A DNA stretch of 64,000 nt from Ampullaceana balthica (GCA_944989445.1 CALYLW010000568.1:124001-188000); one strand, 5' to 3'. Numbered from the stretch's first letter, positions 1 to 12,261 are shown. The notes: generated by a model from the letters alone, not told the origin. Numbers and translations: made by a program.

Positions 1-1109
1 TCTATCAAAAATACATACGATAAGATCTATTTGTGTGATTTTAATACAGTTATAGATAGAACCAACATATAAATAACAAAACAAAATATTGTGTTCCCTG
101 TCTTTAAAAATTTACCCAAATGATTACCACATCTTTTATCGTTTATATTACAGAAGCTCCTCTACACAGAGCATCTAATTATAAAACGTCCTACATTTGA
201 TCAATAACTACGCTTTTATCGTTCCTGCGTTATTTTCTTTCAATTGTTTATTATGGCTGATCTTTACGCCAGAGAAATATTTGTGTTTAAATTGATCAAG
301 TAGTGAATTGTGCACACTGATGTGAAGTCGGCGCGTGTCGCAACAACTCACGCACTTTTATGCTAATCACTTTTCCCAATTTATTTCAAAAATTTATCCA
401 CGAGGTTTTGGTACGAACATTATGCAATCATTGGCAACCCCCCCCCCTGGAAATTAAATGCAGAATTTAATTCACTTAAGTTCTGGAAATTACAGAAAAT
501 TCTTTTAATTATGATGTCAAAATGTCAAGGCAGCTAGCAAAGAGAGAGTTCTGATTTTGACATTAATAATACTGCTTCGTGCGAGAGAACATCTGTTATG
601 AATAGCAATGGTTTCGATTCTTTCTTACCTGTGCTTGGGTTTACTTTTTTTTATAGTATGTGCGCAATTTAAACGGATCACTGTGTTTGAATGGTGGAAT
701 GTGTATTTACCCTTTTGAATATAAGTTAAAATTAAGCTGACCATTTCGAACATTTGAGCAGGGTAATAAAAATTATGAGAAAACGTAGGGTTATGTAGGT
801 ATATTTTTTTGAAGGGCTGCGCACCAAAATGTTTTTGTTCCACTGTCCACGGCGCGGCGTACGCATATGATATGTTAATAACGCCAAAACACATTCGCTA
901 TGAATTTTATCTTGCTGTGACTTAAGGCGTAGGGAATGAAACTCGAATTGAATATTAGAAGTTTCTCTCGTAAGAGGACGTGTCATTAATCCCAAGAATT
1001 ACGTACTAATTTGCAATGAACTTGACGAGGGAAAACTTGTTAGAGAAAGAACAGAGGAAATGATAGTTTGAAGGCGGAGCGACCGTATTTGTTAGCGTGG
1101 GCCTCTTAG
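1..1109. other. no gene recognised; tail of a LINE/SINE near 149-210
   Basis: AT-rich sequence with no coding exon that I can support. Bases about 149-210 resemble, in reverse orientation, the shared LINE/SINE 3' tail found elsewhere in the window (GAAGCTCCTCTACACAGAGC-like), so a truncated retroposon end is likely. The rest shows only short C and T runs. Confidence 0.4.
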
Positions 1110-1365
1110 CAATGTTCCCTTTAAGATTTGCTTGTCCGTGAGAAAAATAACAAACTCATGTGCAAAGTTGCACAGCAGAGATTTAGAGTGTGTGTGTGTG
1201 TGTGTGTGTGTGCGTGTGTGTGTGCGTGCGTGCGTGCACAAAAATAGATATCATATTATAACTACATGTATAAATAAAATTTGCTACGATGCAGTTCAAA
1301 TCTGCTGCGCGGCGTCGTTCAGATATCTGCTCGGCCGCGCAGCCGTGCACCTTTCAGGGAACATT
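1110..1365. mobile_element. hAT-like MITE with CAATGTTCCCT ends
   Basis: The segment starts CAATGTTCCCTTTAAG and ends CAGGGAACATTG, so the first and last 9-10 bases are inverted repeats. Flanking octamers CCTCTTAG and TCCCTTAG match at 6 of 8 positions, as expected for an old 8-bp target duplication. The interior holds a TG dinucleotide run (about 1189-1240). Relatives lie at 14748-14914 and about 17283-17463. Confidence 0.6.
1189..1240. repeat. (TG)n microsatellite
   Basis: An almost pure TG/CG-interrupted dinucleotide run inside a MITE. It creates spurious open frames of Cys-Val. Confidence 0.9.
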
Positions 1366-2522
1366 GTCCCTTAGTACGAAGTTTCTTGGCTAAGATTGTT
1401 AACTAAACTCGCATACTGATGTGATAGTGTTGTTATGATAATAAAAGAGCTGTTTCTGTAAACGTTCAAAAGTTTAAATGCATGTAAATAATGTCATATC
1501 TTTTATTTTTTATTTTAATCGTTAGCAGATATTAACCCCTAGACACCGACGACACAAAAACGCATTCTTGACATACGGAAATGTCAACAAACACCGCGCA
1601 AATACACATGCTTGATTTGTGAGTAAAATATTAAGTAGTAAGCCTTTTTTCCATTGAACCATAGCGCACGCACACACGCACGAACGGACGCACACACACA
1701 CACACACACACACAACACTGGGGGATGAGGAGGGGGCCAGGGGCATCAAGGTGTCTTCACCAAACCAGGGTATATTATAAAATATTAGTGCCCCGTCTGA
1801 TTTTATTTATTTATTTTTTAAATGTTTAATACATAGCTTTTAAAAATGTTATATATTCCGCCGACCAACACATACCAATTCTCAGCATTTTGGCCCGTTG
1901 CACTCCAGGATGGCATTTTATAATCTTTTTACAAGTTTGGACTAATTAAGTCCGGTACAGGTGGTGGGTGAAAGGCCTTCGTGACACGTCTGTACCAAGC
2001 TTACTTATAAGGATATGTGTTTAGGAGCATTGTAGCATGGCGTCTGGACCAGTGGGGATGGTCTGAAAGGTAATAGGGCCAGGAGGATCCTGTTCCCTTG
2101 CTAGGTATTGCACTGTTAGCTGTAATATATTTTTTTTAAAATGCAGGTTCATAAAACAAGAGTAATTTTATACCTAGGTCCTGAAACTTATAAATGAAAA
2201 GAATAATAAACTCCCGAAATTCTCAAATAGGATAGGTTTGGGATTGAGGGTAAGGTATAGTATATAAAGAACTCACTTGAAGCTTTCCTTAATTGGGACA
2301 GAGCGCTATTCGGTTTTTTGTATTTAAAAAAGAAAAGCTATACATCAACTCTTAACTTAAAGTTAACTGTATTAAATATACTCACATAAAGACTAATTTA
2401 CAGCGATATAGTGAGCACATATCTATATACTTGCTTTTGTTTGTATTAGAACGAAACACACCTTGACAACAGCACTTTTTTATGACTTATATTAATATTC
2501 GAACACTTTCCATATTTTAAAC
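1366..2522. other. upstream region of the CD225-family gene; (CA)n at about 1669-1715
   Basis: No coding exon recognised. There is a CA dinucleotide run at about 1669-1715 and otherwise AT-rich unique-looking sequence. The last few hundred bases must hold the promoter or 5' untranslated region of the gene starting at 2523, but I cannot point to a convincing TATA box or initiator. Confidence 0.4.
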
Positions 2523-5500
2523 ATGAGGGCAAAATCAAATGGCGTGACGGGAGTAGAAGAAGAGATTCGTTACTCCTCTGCTGACCTCGCGCCTATCTCC
2601 ACCATATATAACTCTTCTATCAATCATGTCAACAACGACGACATCCGGCAGAGTCCTGGGAACAGCAGAGATGTGCTTACTCACGAGGTACCGCACAGCA
2701 ACCACAACTCTGGTCTCAAGGTGAGTCAGCAAATAACCAATAATTGACCTGTCTAGTTGCAGATGACTGGCTTTTAAAAAAAAACTTAATGTTACAGATT
2801 CAATACCATATTATTCTTAGTTGACCAAATGTTAGGCTACACTGGAGACTTGTGTTGTTTGAATTTAGGACAAAAATCTTGACCAGCTTCGAGAAGGGGA
2901 AGGGGTAGGCGGGCACAAACCGTTGTTCCGCAACATTTAAACATGGGGAAGAAAACAATTTTCTTGTTCATCGCAATTAAAAATTCACCAACTAAAAAAA
3001 ACAAAAAAACTCGTTCTTCCCGTGTGGCATTCGGGCGTGGCATGGGTTGCCTGAACAAACCAGGGAAACCAACATACAACAAAATTCAAAACTCTAATAA
3101 AAATGAAAGACGAGATACAAAACATGCACAGGCGTGTGGATAGAAGGGGCGCCTGATAAGATAAGGTAAGGTGTTTATAAAACTGCTAACGCTACTCAAA
3201 CTATGCCGAAATACAAATTCTTTTCTCAGAGGCAAATTAAAGTCTTCGCTCAAAAGAACCATGCTTGTAAAAGATCCCACTGACACGTGAAGTTAGATCC
3301 GGGAAAGACTCTATCTCCAAAATCGTTACCAATGCATTTCTTATTTTCTTAAAAGTTGTATTTGCTCAGTAACCTTCAACTGTATTTATTTGTTTATGTG
3401 TTGGGGTGGGGCGTGTGGCCTGGGGGGTTCGCGTGAAATAAATTCAGCTCAAGCCACGGGATTAAGTTAAACAATAATTTTATATCTGAACGTGAAAATA
3501 TAAAGCGTAACAGGCAGATCTATATTGCATTAAGTATGTGTGTGTATATACGTGTGTGTGTGTGTGTCAACACAATGCAGAAAATACGTCAATCTCCCCA
3601 ACCATTTACAATACAACATGATGGCCTTTTTTTAACACTAGTACTGAACTCATCATTTTTATACAAATTTTAAAGAGGATACTAGAACTAGACTAGATAA
3701 AGAACATTCTCGATTTATCGGGAATGTTATAGAGATTACATAGAAACTTGAAGCGCATCCCATTACACATCTGGAAAGCATCGCCTTGACAATGTACACA
3801 CATAATCTCCACACCAAATTTACACTATAGATGTCGTAATTAAAAATCACTTGTTGCAATGAAACATAACATATAAGTTATAAATAACTATTTATATAAG
3901 GTGTGATCCAAGCACAAGTTTCAGTTAGATGAGAATAAGGGGACATCCATAAATGACGTCACACGCCTAGGGGGAAGTGGGTCACGCATTTGTGACGATG
4001 TGTGACGAGGGGAAGGGGGGTGTTTAAGAAATGTGACGCAACTTTAAATAAAAGTTCCACTAAATATTTGATTGCTTGCAATTTATTTAATTACGTTTTC
4101 AATGGATTCACACGTGTTACGATATTAGGTTGCAGCCTTACATTAAATACATACTTAAATGACAAAAAAGTCATATGAAATATGATAATTTTAAGTTATA
4201 AAATACGACTTTTAAGGGGGGCGTCAAAGCTGTGTAACGTCATATTGGGGGTGGGGTGTCTAAGCGTTTGTGACAAAGTGTGACGAAGGGGAATAAAAAA
4301 ATCGGCCAAAATCGCGTGACGTCATTCATGGACGGACTCTAACTCACGCACGGTTCTTCACTAATACTAATACGATTTATTACAGATTTGAATACGCATG
4401 CATTCATCCATGTGACAGAAGTAATATATTATAATCTGAAACTAGAAATTAGACAGACACTTATGGTCGTAATGGTGACTCGTAATATTGTTTAAATAAT
4501 TTAAAATAAATACTGTTAATTAATAGTTGGTGACAATGGCAGATTAACGGGGTGCTGATTGGGCTAAAGCCAGGGGCCCCCAATGATTATAGGGCCCCAA
4601 ACTTAATATAGTGTATAATAAAGGTGGCTGGACAGGGCCCCAGGTGGAATTGCAGCCAGGGGCCCCGTGCAATCTTGATCCGCCCCTGGTTGGTGAATAT
4701 TTAAGAAATTATGTTTCTTATTTCCCTTGAAACGTAATTTGTGTATCCAGGAAAGTTCAATTATTCAAAGGCCCCTTGCTGGCATAAATAATTTGGGGTG
4801 GGGGCTAAATCAAAACACTTACGAGAAAAACGAAATTAAATGCGGGAAAAAAAACTAATAATTTTTAATAATTCTTTCATATTTTTTTTTAAACTTACAT
4901 TATGTTTCCACTTTTTTTTCCTGTTCTTCAGACAGACGAGACACACGCGTCACAAGGCCATCCCAATCACAGGACACCACCTTATCACAGTTCAGCTGAC
5001 TCTGTCAACAGACAAGTCGTTTCAACTTCTCCCAAGTTCAATGGCAGTTCACCAATTATTACAGTTCAACCGGAATATTACCATAAGGTCATTCAAAGTG
5101 AAACAATACATTGGAACTATCCAATACGTTACCATCTCTCACGATTAACTATTGATAGAATTTGCCCATGTTTAGTCGGTACAACTCTTTTATGAAATAA
5201 CCTACTTGAAATAGCCCCGACTAACAAGAACGGCTAGAAATACCACCCCCCATTGTACCATCCACCCTTTTTGTTTTCCTTGCACAATGCGTGAACTTCT
5301 GCTAAGAAAGTTACTTTAACAAACAAGCTTCGTGTAGATTTGTTTTGGGGTCTATTTTAATCTATTCAAAAGTTTTATCACACACTAAATTAACTAAATA
5401 TGTAAATGAGCAAAAAATAACAAAAGAAGTGTTGTTTTTTTACGCACCAAAAGTGGTAATTTTTAAATAATCTCATTTTGCGAATATATCGGAAATTTCA

Positions 5501-7106
5501 AATGGGTTATATTTAGTCGCTTTACTTTGACACGCAGACTAACATGTCACCTGAGAATAACGCATTTTGCTGATTAATTTAGTATTTTAAAAGATGCAAT
5601 TTGTGTATTGTAACCAAAGCAAATGGGTTAATTTTGTTTTTATTGTTTCTTTCAAATGTCTAACAATCCTACTTTGAGACATTGAGTCAACAACAACAAG
5701 AAAGAGAAAAAAAAGAAGAAAAAAATGTATGTACCATGGTGTACCATATTGCTACCAGCAATTTCACTATAATTCTTTTTGCTTGTTTCATTTCCACAGA
5801 CATCTATGTTTTCTCAAGTACCTGATTACACAGCTCTAAGTATAATTGTTTTGCTCTGCCTCTGTTTGCCGTTTGGTTTGATTGCCTACATAAAAGCATC
5901 AAAGGTAGGTAGCCCACATTACTCAGCCGAGTGAAATTTGGAATAAAATATTCTGAAATTGTCGTTAAATGGTGATACTTGAAGCAATAATATTAATTTA
6001 AAAGACACAAATCACCATCTACAATCAAGGTCGGATCAAGCTTTTCTGCCGCTTTGGGCATAAATGATTTTAACGCAATTTCCCTTTGGAAAAATTGCGT
6101 TTACATATTTGAAATGTCTGTCCTATCTGTTCGAGCTTTGAACAGCAACTCCTCCTGAACAATACCAGATAGAGGTTTCGGGTCTTTTGCAAATATGTTA
6201 AGGGGGCCCCAAGGATGTGCCCTGGCTAAAAAAAAATACCGAAAAAGTTTAATGGATTTCCTGGAAAATAAAATAATAATATAAAAATATAAGTATTTTG
6301 TCAATTTCTCGCCAACCATAACATCTATTGGGTTGAAACAAACGCCAAACGATCGCTAATAATATTTAGGACAATGTTGGGAAAGGAATTTTTGAAAAAT
6401 CTCTTTTCGTTCGACTCCCGTAATTTTAGCAGCAATTTGTAGATAGCATTTGTTTTGTTTAGTTTCATAAACATTGATTTGAAATGACTTTTAATGTAAT
6501 CTAGAATGATAGTTAACGGGGTTTTCCCGCTTTGTGAATGCTAATGTTAGATTGTTTCGCGGTGCGCATTATATTGACACATTCTTGGTGTGATGTAGCG
6601 TGAGGGGATATGACGTCATCTTTTTTTCCTTTCAGAATTGCTGAATTCAAATGACTTTTAATGTATTCTAGAAATACTAGAATGATTTCCCTTAAATAAA
6701 AAAAATCGGACATTCTTTGTTGGAAATTGCGTTTAAATACTCATTCGAGTTTTTATTACTTGTTTCGTCTTTCAAGCATTGAAAAATTGCCGATATGGGC
6801 CATTTCCCTGCCCGATCTCTAATAGATGTGGATTAATGTTATAATAAAAGCCATTAGTGGAGTTGAAATGGTTTTAATTGACATTTAAATGACTGATAGC
6901 TATCTAACTTGGACACGAAACTGTTTTAAATGAGTTTTTCCCCCTTCTACTTACAGTCGAAACTTTCAATACTTGAGGGAAACCTCGACGCTGCGCTGGT
7001 CCAAGCAAGAGAGTCGAGAAATTGGAGCATCGCTGGGATTGTTTGTTTTGTGGTTGTAACCGGCATGGTTATAGCCGTAGTGCTATCGTACGTCTATGTC
7101 AAGTGA
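2523..7106 (+). CDS. CD225/dispanin-family two-segment membrane protein (4 exons)
   Basis: Exons 2523-2720, 4932-5087, 5800-5904 and 6957-7106 join in phase 0 with GT-AG introns, giving 202 residues. The first 120 residues are polar and probably disordered (rich in S, N, H, P). From about residue 126 the protein looks like a CD225 (dispanin) domain: PDYTALSI opens a hydrophobic segment with a Cys-rich LCLCLPFG stretch (possible palmitoylation), followed by KASKSK, the family-like turn EGNLDAALVQARESRNWS (about residues 160-177), and a second hydrophobic segment ending in VLSYVYVK just before the stop. This family includes IFITM proteins, PRRT1 and SYNDIG1, which sit in plasma or endosomal membranes; the long N-tail is more like the PRRT/SYNDIG branch. 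The start is the first ATG of the open exon; an untranslated upstream exon is possible. Exact function is not known. The family call rests on sequence pattern only. Confidence 0.82.
2990..3175 (+). pseudogene. 3' end relic of a CR1/L2-like LINE
   Basis: In the + frame, bases 3009-3100 read like the C-terminus of a LINE reverse transcriptase: SFFPCGIRAWHGLPEQTRE, the conserved FFP..IR.WN.LP ending of CR1/L2/Jockey proteins. It is followed by the tail with AGAAGGGGCGCCTG and GATAAGATAAGG repeats. The same ending and tail occur on the - strand at 27426-28000. It lies in intron 1 of the CD225-family gene. Confidence 0.65.
3935..4345. mobile_element. MITE with imperfect inverted ends around TCCATAAATGACGTCA
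   Basis: The left side reads GGGACATCCATAAATGACGT and the right side, reverse-complemented, reads GTCCGTCCATGAATGACGTC, an imperfect inverted repeat of about 25 bases. The interior has further inverted blocks rich in TGTGACGA and GGGG. I could not find a clear target duplication, so the superfamily is not assigned. It sits in intron 1 of the CD225-family gene. Confidence 0.55.
4534..4688. mobile_element. hAT MITE, 155 bp, perfect 8-bp TSD GTTGGTGA
   Basis: The element starts CAATGGCAGATTAACGGGG and ends TTGATCCGCCCCTG. It is flanked on both sides by GTTGGTGA (4526-4533 and 4689-4696). The ends and the GCAGCCAGGGGCCCCGTGCA block match the termini of the larger element at 7432-9680 and the MITE at 24612-24760, so it is a deletion derivative of that hAT family. 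It sits in intron 1 of the CD225-family gene. Confidence 0.85.
6510..6620. repeat. fragment of the AAATCCCTTATAT repeat family (GCGGTGCGCATTATATTGA motif)
   Basis: The block TTTCGCGGTGCGCATTATAT at about 6556 matches internal motifs of the divergent family copies at 16440-16880 and 26830-27266. No ends of the element are recognisable here. It sits in intron 3 of the CD225-family gene. Confidence 0.4.
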
Positions 7107-7363
7107 TGACCGATCACGCTGTTACAGAGGATATATTCGATCGTCAAACAAGTCAATGTTTCGATGATTTATCGGCGTCAATGAGATCCACTAAATCAGT
7201 ATTTCTGATAATTTCGATAAGTCTTCGTGCGTCTTCATGCGAGATCAACAAAGTAATCTTAGGAGTCATGGTCTTCTTGAAGGACCGAGCACTAACACAT
7301 TTTCCCTTTCTGAATACTGGATGGCAGCAAATTAATGTTCCACGAAGGATACTGGATTGGATC

Positions 7364-7369
7364 ATTAAA
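7364..7369 (+). terminator. possible polyadenylation signal (ATTAAA) of the CD225-family gene
   Basis: ATTAAA lies about 260 bases after the stop codon and is the only good hexamer before the hAT element that begins at 7432. A second hexamer, AATAAA, lies inside that element near 7486, so the transposon could supply an alternative 3' end. Confidence 0.35.
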
Positions 7370-7431
7370 AAGTAGCCGTTGTGGATGTTGGAAAACAAGC
7401 TTCTGATCCACAAAAAAGAACAGGGTAACAC

Positions 7432-9680
7432 CTATGGCTGATTAAAGAGGGGGGGGGGACTGATTCAAGGGCCCCAAACTTTATTATAGTGTATAATAAA
7501 TTTGGGCAAATGTTTGTATGAATTCCTGAAAATATCATAAATAATTTAATAAAGTCTCGTCTATTTATTACTAAAAAGAAATGTCGATGAGTGTGAAATA
7601 CCAGATATCGTCATGGTTTGTAATACTATCTAAAAACTATAATACAGGAAACCTAGCTAAGGAAAAAACTTCAATTTCTGATTAGTTTGCAAAAATTGTG
7701 ATTGCGAAGGTGTAACATAATACATGTATTGTATAATTCAATAATTGAATTTTTAACCAACTACCAAGTTAGTACACTGTACGAGAGTTATAACGCTTCG
7801 ACCTACAGACAGACTGCAGCAAGTAGTAAAGATTCGAATAAATATGCAATTAAATACTAGTAAGTTCAGTAAAACAATACATAAAAAAAACATTTAAAAT
7901 ATCGTTAATTAAGACATTTGTTTGTCACGGTCGTTACGTAGGGAACAGAGAGTGGATTTTGAATATTTTATTTTAAATAAAAATTATATTGTATACTATT
8001 AGATATTATGCATGTGGACCAATTAACATTGATGATCCGATATGTTGCACAATCTGGCCCCATTGGGCGATTCATCAAGTTCAAATCAATGTATTCCCAC
8101 ACTGGATCAGAAATTGCCCAAATTATTCTAATTTTTTTTTGAAGAAAATGAGATTTAAATTAAAAATTGCCGTTGACAGTGATACGACAATGGTGCAAAT
8201 AAGAATGGGAGGTATAACTAACGGAGTCCACGCTATCCTTCGTGAGAAGCGCAGTGTTACTCATTATGTGCCGGGCACAGCTCATTCCCTTAATGTGTTT
8301 AGGAAAAGTGCATCAAAAGGTTGTTTTGCTGCAGCCATATTTTTTTCCTTCTGCAAAATTTTTATACCTGGCTTGTTATATCTAAATCTACTTCCAAAAC
8401 TCCTGAGAGGCTTACCCGTTAACAAATCCTTGTCTGACACAAGATGGTCAGCCCGACATGATGCTGCATGTAGGGTCTGTTAGTAAGTCATGCCATGAGA
8501 ATATTGAGGCACTGGAAGAATTAGAAACTGACGAAAATCTGCCACGTGACAGTCGACTTGAAGCAGAAGGATTTAGGAAGGAACTTGGGCAACTGGAAGT
8601 CGATATTTTACTTTAAATTTGGGACACAAGTTTAGAAAGATTTCAGAAAACGAATGTAACCCTTCAAGAGCGGGGACTATGTTTGAATTCGGCCATGCAT
8701 TTGTTGAAATGTCTCCTTGAGTTTGTTAAAAGACAGCGTTCTGAATTTGAATCCTAAGAAGAAAAAGGAAAGGACGGACAAGTCCATGGAGAAAGAATAT
8801 AAACAATATTCAATGCGATCAGTTTGATGAAAGGCCATCAGCCGAAACAGTATATTCCTGGAGACAAAAATTCAAGGTCGAGGTATTTCTGGTAATCGTT
8901 GACAAACTTTTTTTCAGTCCTACAACATCGGTTAGACGCGTATAAGACATCCATAAGAAATTTGGCTTTCTTACAAGCTTAACTGAGCTCAGCAATGACG
9001 CCATCCTATGGGCAGCAGCCAAGTCAATAGACTTCAAGTGATTTCAAAGATTGCTTTCCTTCAGAATTAGTCAAATTTTCATAACTCTTCAAAAAAGTTA
9101 TTGTGGCCAGGGTCGAGGATACGAAGAAGCACAATGCAAATCTCAAGACACATGCACAGAGCTAAAAATGTTACTGCTTTTGAATGAGCAAAATTTTACA
9201 ATGTCCTTTCCAAATGTACACATCGCACTTCACACCTATCTCTCTATGATGACATCAAACTGCAGCGGAGAGCGATAATTTTCAAAGTTGAAAAGAATTT
9301 TAAAAAATGAAGTTAGAAGTTGCATGGGACATCAAAGGCTGAGTCTGGTCTCTCTCTAATGAGCATTTAAAAGGATTTTGTTAGCTCATTTGGCTTTACT
9401 GACTTGATTGATAACTTCACCATGAGAAAAGTTCGCAAACGAAAGTTTTAGGTTGAAATAAATAAAAAAATAAATGTTTTAATGAATTTTGGATTCATGT
9501 AATTTTTTTTATATTAAAAATTGACTTCTATTTGTTTTGTTTTTCTTAGTAAACTCTGCATTACAAGTTACAGTCTTAAATTAGCTGTTTGGATTAATTT
9601 TATTTAAATGGACGCTGGCTGGACCGGGCCACAGTTTGAATTGCAGCCAGGGGCTCCGTGCAGTCTTAATCCGCCCCTGT
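7432..9680 (+). mobile_element. hAT transposon, ZMYM1-like lineage, decayed; TSD GGTAACAC
   Basis: A 2,249-bp element is flanked by identical octamers GGTAACAC at 7424-7431 and 9681-9688. Its left end CTATGGCTGATTAA and right end TTAATCCGCCCCTG are imperfect inverted repeats. The interior carries recognisable pieces of an hAT transposase (see 8200-9355). Two MITEs in this window (4534-4688 and 24612-24760) share its terminal blocks, so this copy represents the larger parental form. It landed about 325 bases downstream of the CD225-family stop codon. Confidence 0.85.
8200..9355 (+). pseudogene. hAT transposase pseudogene (ZMYM1-like)
   Basis: Frame-shifted pieces on the + strand match the order expected of the hAT transposases annotated as zinc finger MYM-type 1-like. 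First comes VPGTAHSLNVFRKSA (near 8268; the family has a C..H.LNL motif, and the Cys is lost here). Then come SLSDTRWSARHDA (near 8428, the conserved Trp region of the insertion domain) and, near 9180-9350, FPNVHIALHTYL followed by SGER, FSKLKRILKNEVRS and RLSLVSL, the C-terminal dimerisation block. Several stops and frameshifts separate them, for example after ...CRVC at 8480 and after SGER at 9277. It cannot encode an active enzyme. Confidence 0.8.
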
Positions 9681-9688
9681 GGTAACAC

Positions 9689-10273
9689 TCATCTTCACCG
9701 ACGACAGCTATGTTTTTATCGTTCTTACGTTTTAGAACGACAATGCCGATTTCGAATGGGATTAAAATTATGGTTAAAGCTATATTTGAATTTACTTACT
9801 TCAATCACCGACCTCTTTTTAATGGAGGTGCGTGTTGGTACAATTTGAATCAATAACAAAAAATAATCTTGCTAATGTATTAAGTTGGTTTATTCTCTAT
9901 TTCCCAGAGTAACTAAAGATTAAATTTCATATTGTCATTGTGAGATGCTGGGGTCGGACAGCTGGCTGTGGGCGCCATTAAGGGGAGTTACATTTATTAT
10001 TAAACTTATATTTCCTATGACACTGGTTTGTTGTCAACTAAATTTCGAATGTCTGGAAGTTATTTATTAGCCTGTAAGTCTTGAATAGTAACAGCAATTT
10101 TTTTTGTGTATTTGTGAGATGTGGGGGAGGGGGGATGATAATCAGTGTTGAAGCAAGGGATGAGCACGAGGGAGCCGAAGAAGCTAAGGCCCCTGATCCT
10201 TGATTAAATGAGGCACCATGTTCATACAAAATGTGCATTTTAATATTTCCACTCTCAATTTGTATGCTTACAC
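9689..10273. other. no gene recognised
   Basis: Intergenic sequence with a G-rich patch near 10120 and a block at 10190-10210 of GGCCCC type resembling hAT debris. No supported coding or RNA feature. Confidence 0.4.
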
Positions 10274-11526
10274 CATAGGCGCCCGCAGCAAGGGGGACGC
10301 TTGCCTCGGATTGATTGAATTTAAAAAATGACAAAAATAGACAAACAAATTATTAAAGTAAAGAGAAAGTAACTAAGTTGATTCTGATCTCGTTTTACTT
10401 GGTAATCTATTTTGTAGAGAATTAGGGCGGTTAAAGGGTATTTAGATCATGAGATCAAACATTCCTGTTGCTGGCCAGGACTGGTAGTCTGGCCAGGACT
10501 GACCAAGATGTGTGAAATGCCCCATTGGGTAGCTTGGATAGATGAATAGACCGAACCACGTCCATATGCTCAGCGATGACAGAGGTGCTAAATGTAGACT
10601 ATGTTACCTAAAGGTCAGCCGTGCGAATCACTGAACAGGGGAAATGCTTGCGATTGTCCAAACCAGACCAGGGGCTAACATCAAAGAGACCAGGGCGGGT
10701 CATGGTACCCCACCCCCATCCCCGTCTTAATCTAGAGGGGGATGATACAAGATGATTGACATATTAAATACTGGGGACTAGACAAAGGCGTGGCCTCGGG
10801 ACTGAGGGAGTTGGTTGTTATAGGACGTGACTCCACGTGACCAATAACGGACGGAGTTGTTTGCAACGGCGGTAGTAAGGATCATAAATGAACTGTATAC
10901 ATGTTCAATCTCATATACTTTAAAAGCCTCGTTCTTAAATATTTGCCTTTACAATGACTGGTTTCTAGCTACCCCATAACAGTGGCCCACATTTGAATAT
11001 ATTCTCGGTTCACAGCGTGATCACTTGGCCACTCCAGCACGCGGATTCACCCCCTTACTGTCAACATGTCTAGAATTGCCGTATTAAAATTATAGATAAT
11101 AGAAAGTAGTTTTAAAATAAATTGCAAATAAATTTTAAAAAAAATAATAATTTTTTTTAAAAAAAAAGTTAGTCTTCAATCGAAACTCGATCCACTGCCT
11201 GTTACTTTGAGATCAAGAATCCAACGCACTAAACGCAAGACCATATTATTTACCGACTTTTTTAAAAATCTTATATCAGAAGATTTTAAGTGTCGGGGTT
11301 TTATATTACTGACACTTCCATAAGTAAAAGGTGTACGTGTATATTTTATCACAATATTCACAATCGACAAGTAGTACTGACCTGTATAGAATTTTAATTA
11401 ATAGTCACGTGACCAACCAAAAAAAATCTGCGTATAGCGCTAAGAATTATGGAAAAGAAATCGCTTTGAAAATATGTTGCTATTTTGCCCCCCCCCTTTT
11501 TAGAAATTTTTCTGCGGGCGCCCATG
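10274..11526. mobile_element. hAT-like element, 1,253 bp, TSD GCTTACAC/GCTCACAC
   Basis: The left end CATAGGCGCCCGCAG and right end CTGCGGGCGCCCATG are a 15-base inverted repeat with one mismatch. Flanking octamers at 10266-10273 and 11527-11534 differ at one position. I cannot find transposase motifs inside, so it is a non-autonomous or heavily decayed copy. Confidence 0.75.
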
Positions 11527-11677
11527 GCTCACACTCACATAAAATTTTGACGTCCATTTGATGCTCATACCATATAAAAATTATTTCATTAAAATAAATT
11601 AAAGTAATTAAAAAATATATTAAAAATGATTTTAAAAACTAATATTGATTTTGTCTTAAAGCACCATAAAATAAATA

Positions 11678-12000
11678 GGGGCATGGTGGTCGAGTGGCAT
11701 TCAAGCTCAGCTGGCGTACCGATGGTCATGGGCTCGAATCCATGTGAAGGCAAGGATTTGTTACCGGGGCCAAGGGCATCCCTGAGTCCACCCAGCTCCG
11801 AATGGAGCTAGCACTAGTTAGGGCGGCTGGGTAATGCGTGGAACCCTTATAAGTATAACCATGGCCTTACTTTGCATCACTTGCCAACAGACCGGCATGG
11901 TCTGTGGACGCATTAATCTTCTGTATAGAAGGAGCGTCTGCATAGATAGGACAGAACAACCTAGTCTTGCAATATTGTCCATAAAAATAAATAAATAAAA
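11678..12000 (+). mobile_element. tRNA-derived SINE, full-length-looking
   Basis: The head has tRNA-like internal promoter boxes: A box TGGTCGAGTGG (11687-11697) and B box GGGCTCGAATCC (11730-11741), resembling a Ser/Leu-type tRNA. A unique body follows, with CACCCAGCTCCGAATGG and GGGTAATGCG. The tail around 11905-11950 (AATCTTCTGTATAGAAGGAG, then CGTCTG) also occurs at the 3' end of a LINE at 27426-27480, and the element ends in an AAAT-rich run. A second copy lies inverted at 55031-55302. Confidence 0.85.
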
Positions 12001-12261
12001 TTGTCAAAGATATTTTAAATTACTTATATTTTTATACGATAAGCATTTTAATTTATTTTGGGTAACCTGTAAATTAATGTTATTATCGTAAGTGCTTCTT
12101 AATTATAGTGAATAGTAATAAAGTTCACATTAATGACTAGGCGTATCTGATATCGTAAAGATCTTTTGATCTATTTGAAATACCACTTAATCCGAATAGC
12201 CACTTCGTTTAAGGAAGCTCCAAAGATTCCGGACAGGCACACATTCAGATGGGTCATTTGA

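Noticed and set aside
6040..6220. Possible hAT fragment (GGTCGGATCAAGC, GGGGGCCCCAAGG)
   Set aside because: Resembles the CCGCCCCTG family, but neither ends nor a target duplication can be defined.
7022..7375. 117-codon frame overlapping the last CD225 exon
   Set aside because: It is in a different frame from the spliced gene and has no family pattern; treated as a shadow.
11678..11760. Functional tRNA gene (good A and B boxes)
   Set aside because: No acceptor stem pairing was evident, and the sequence continues into a SINE body with a second copy at 55031-55302.
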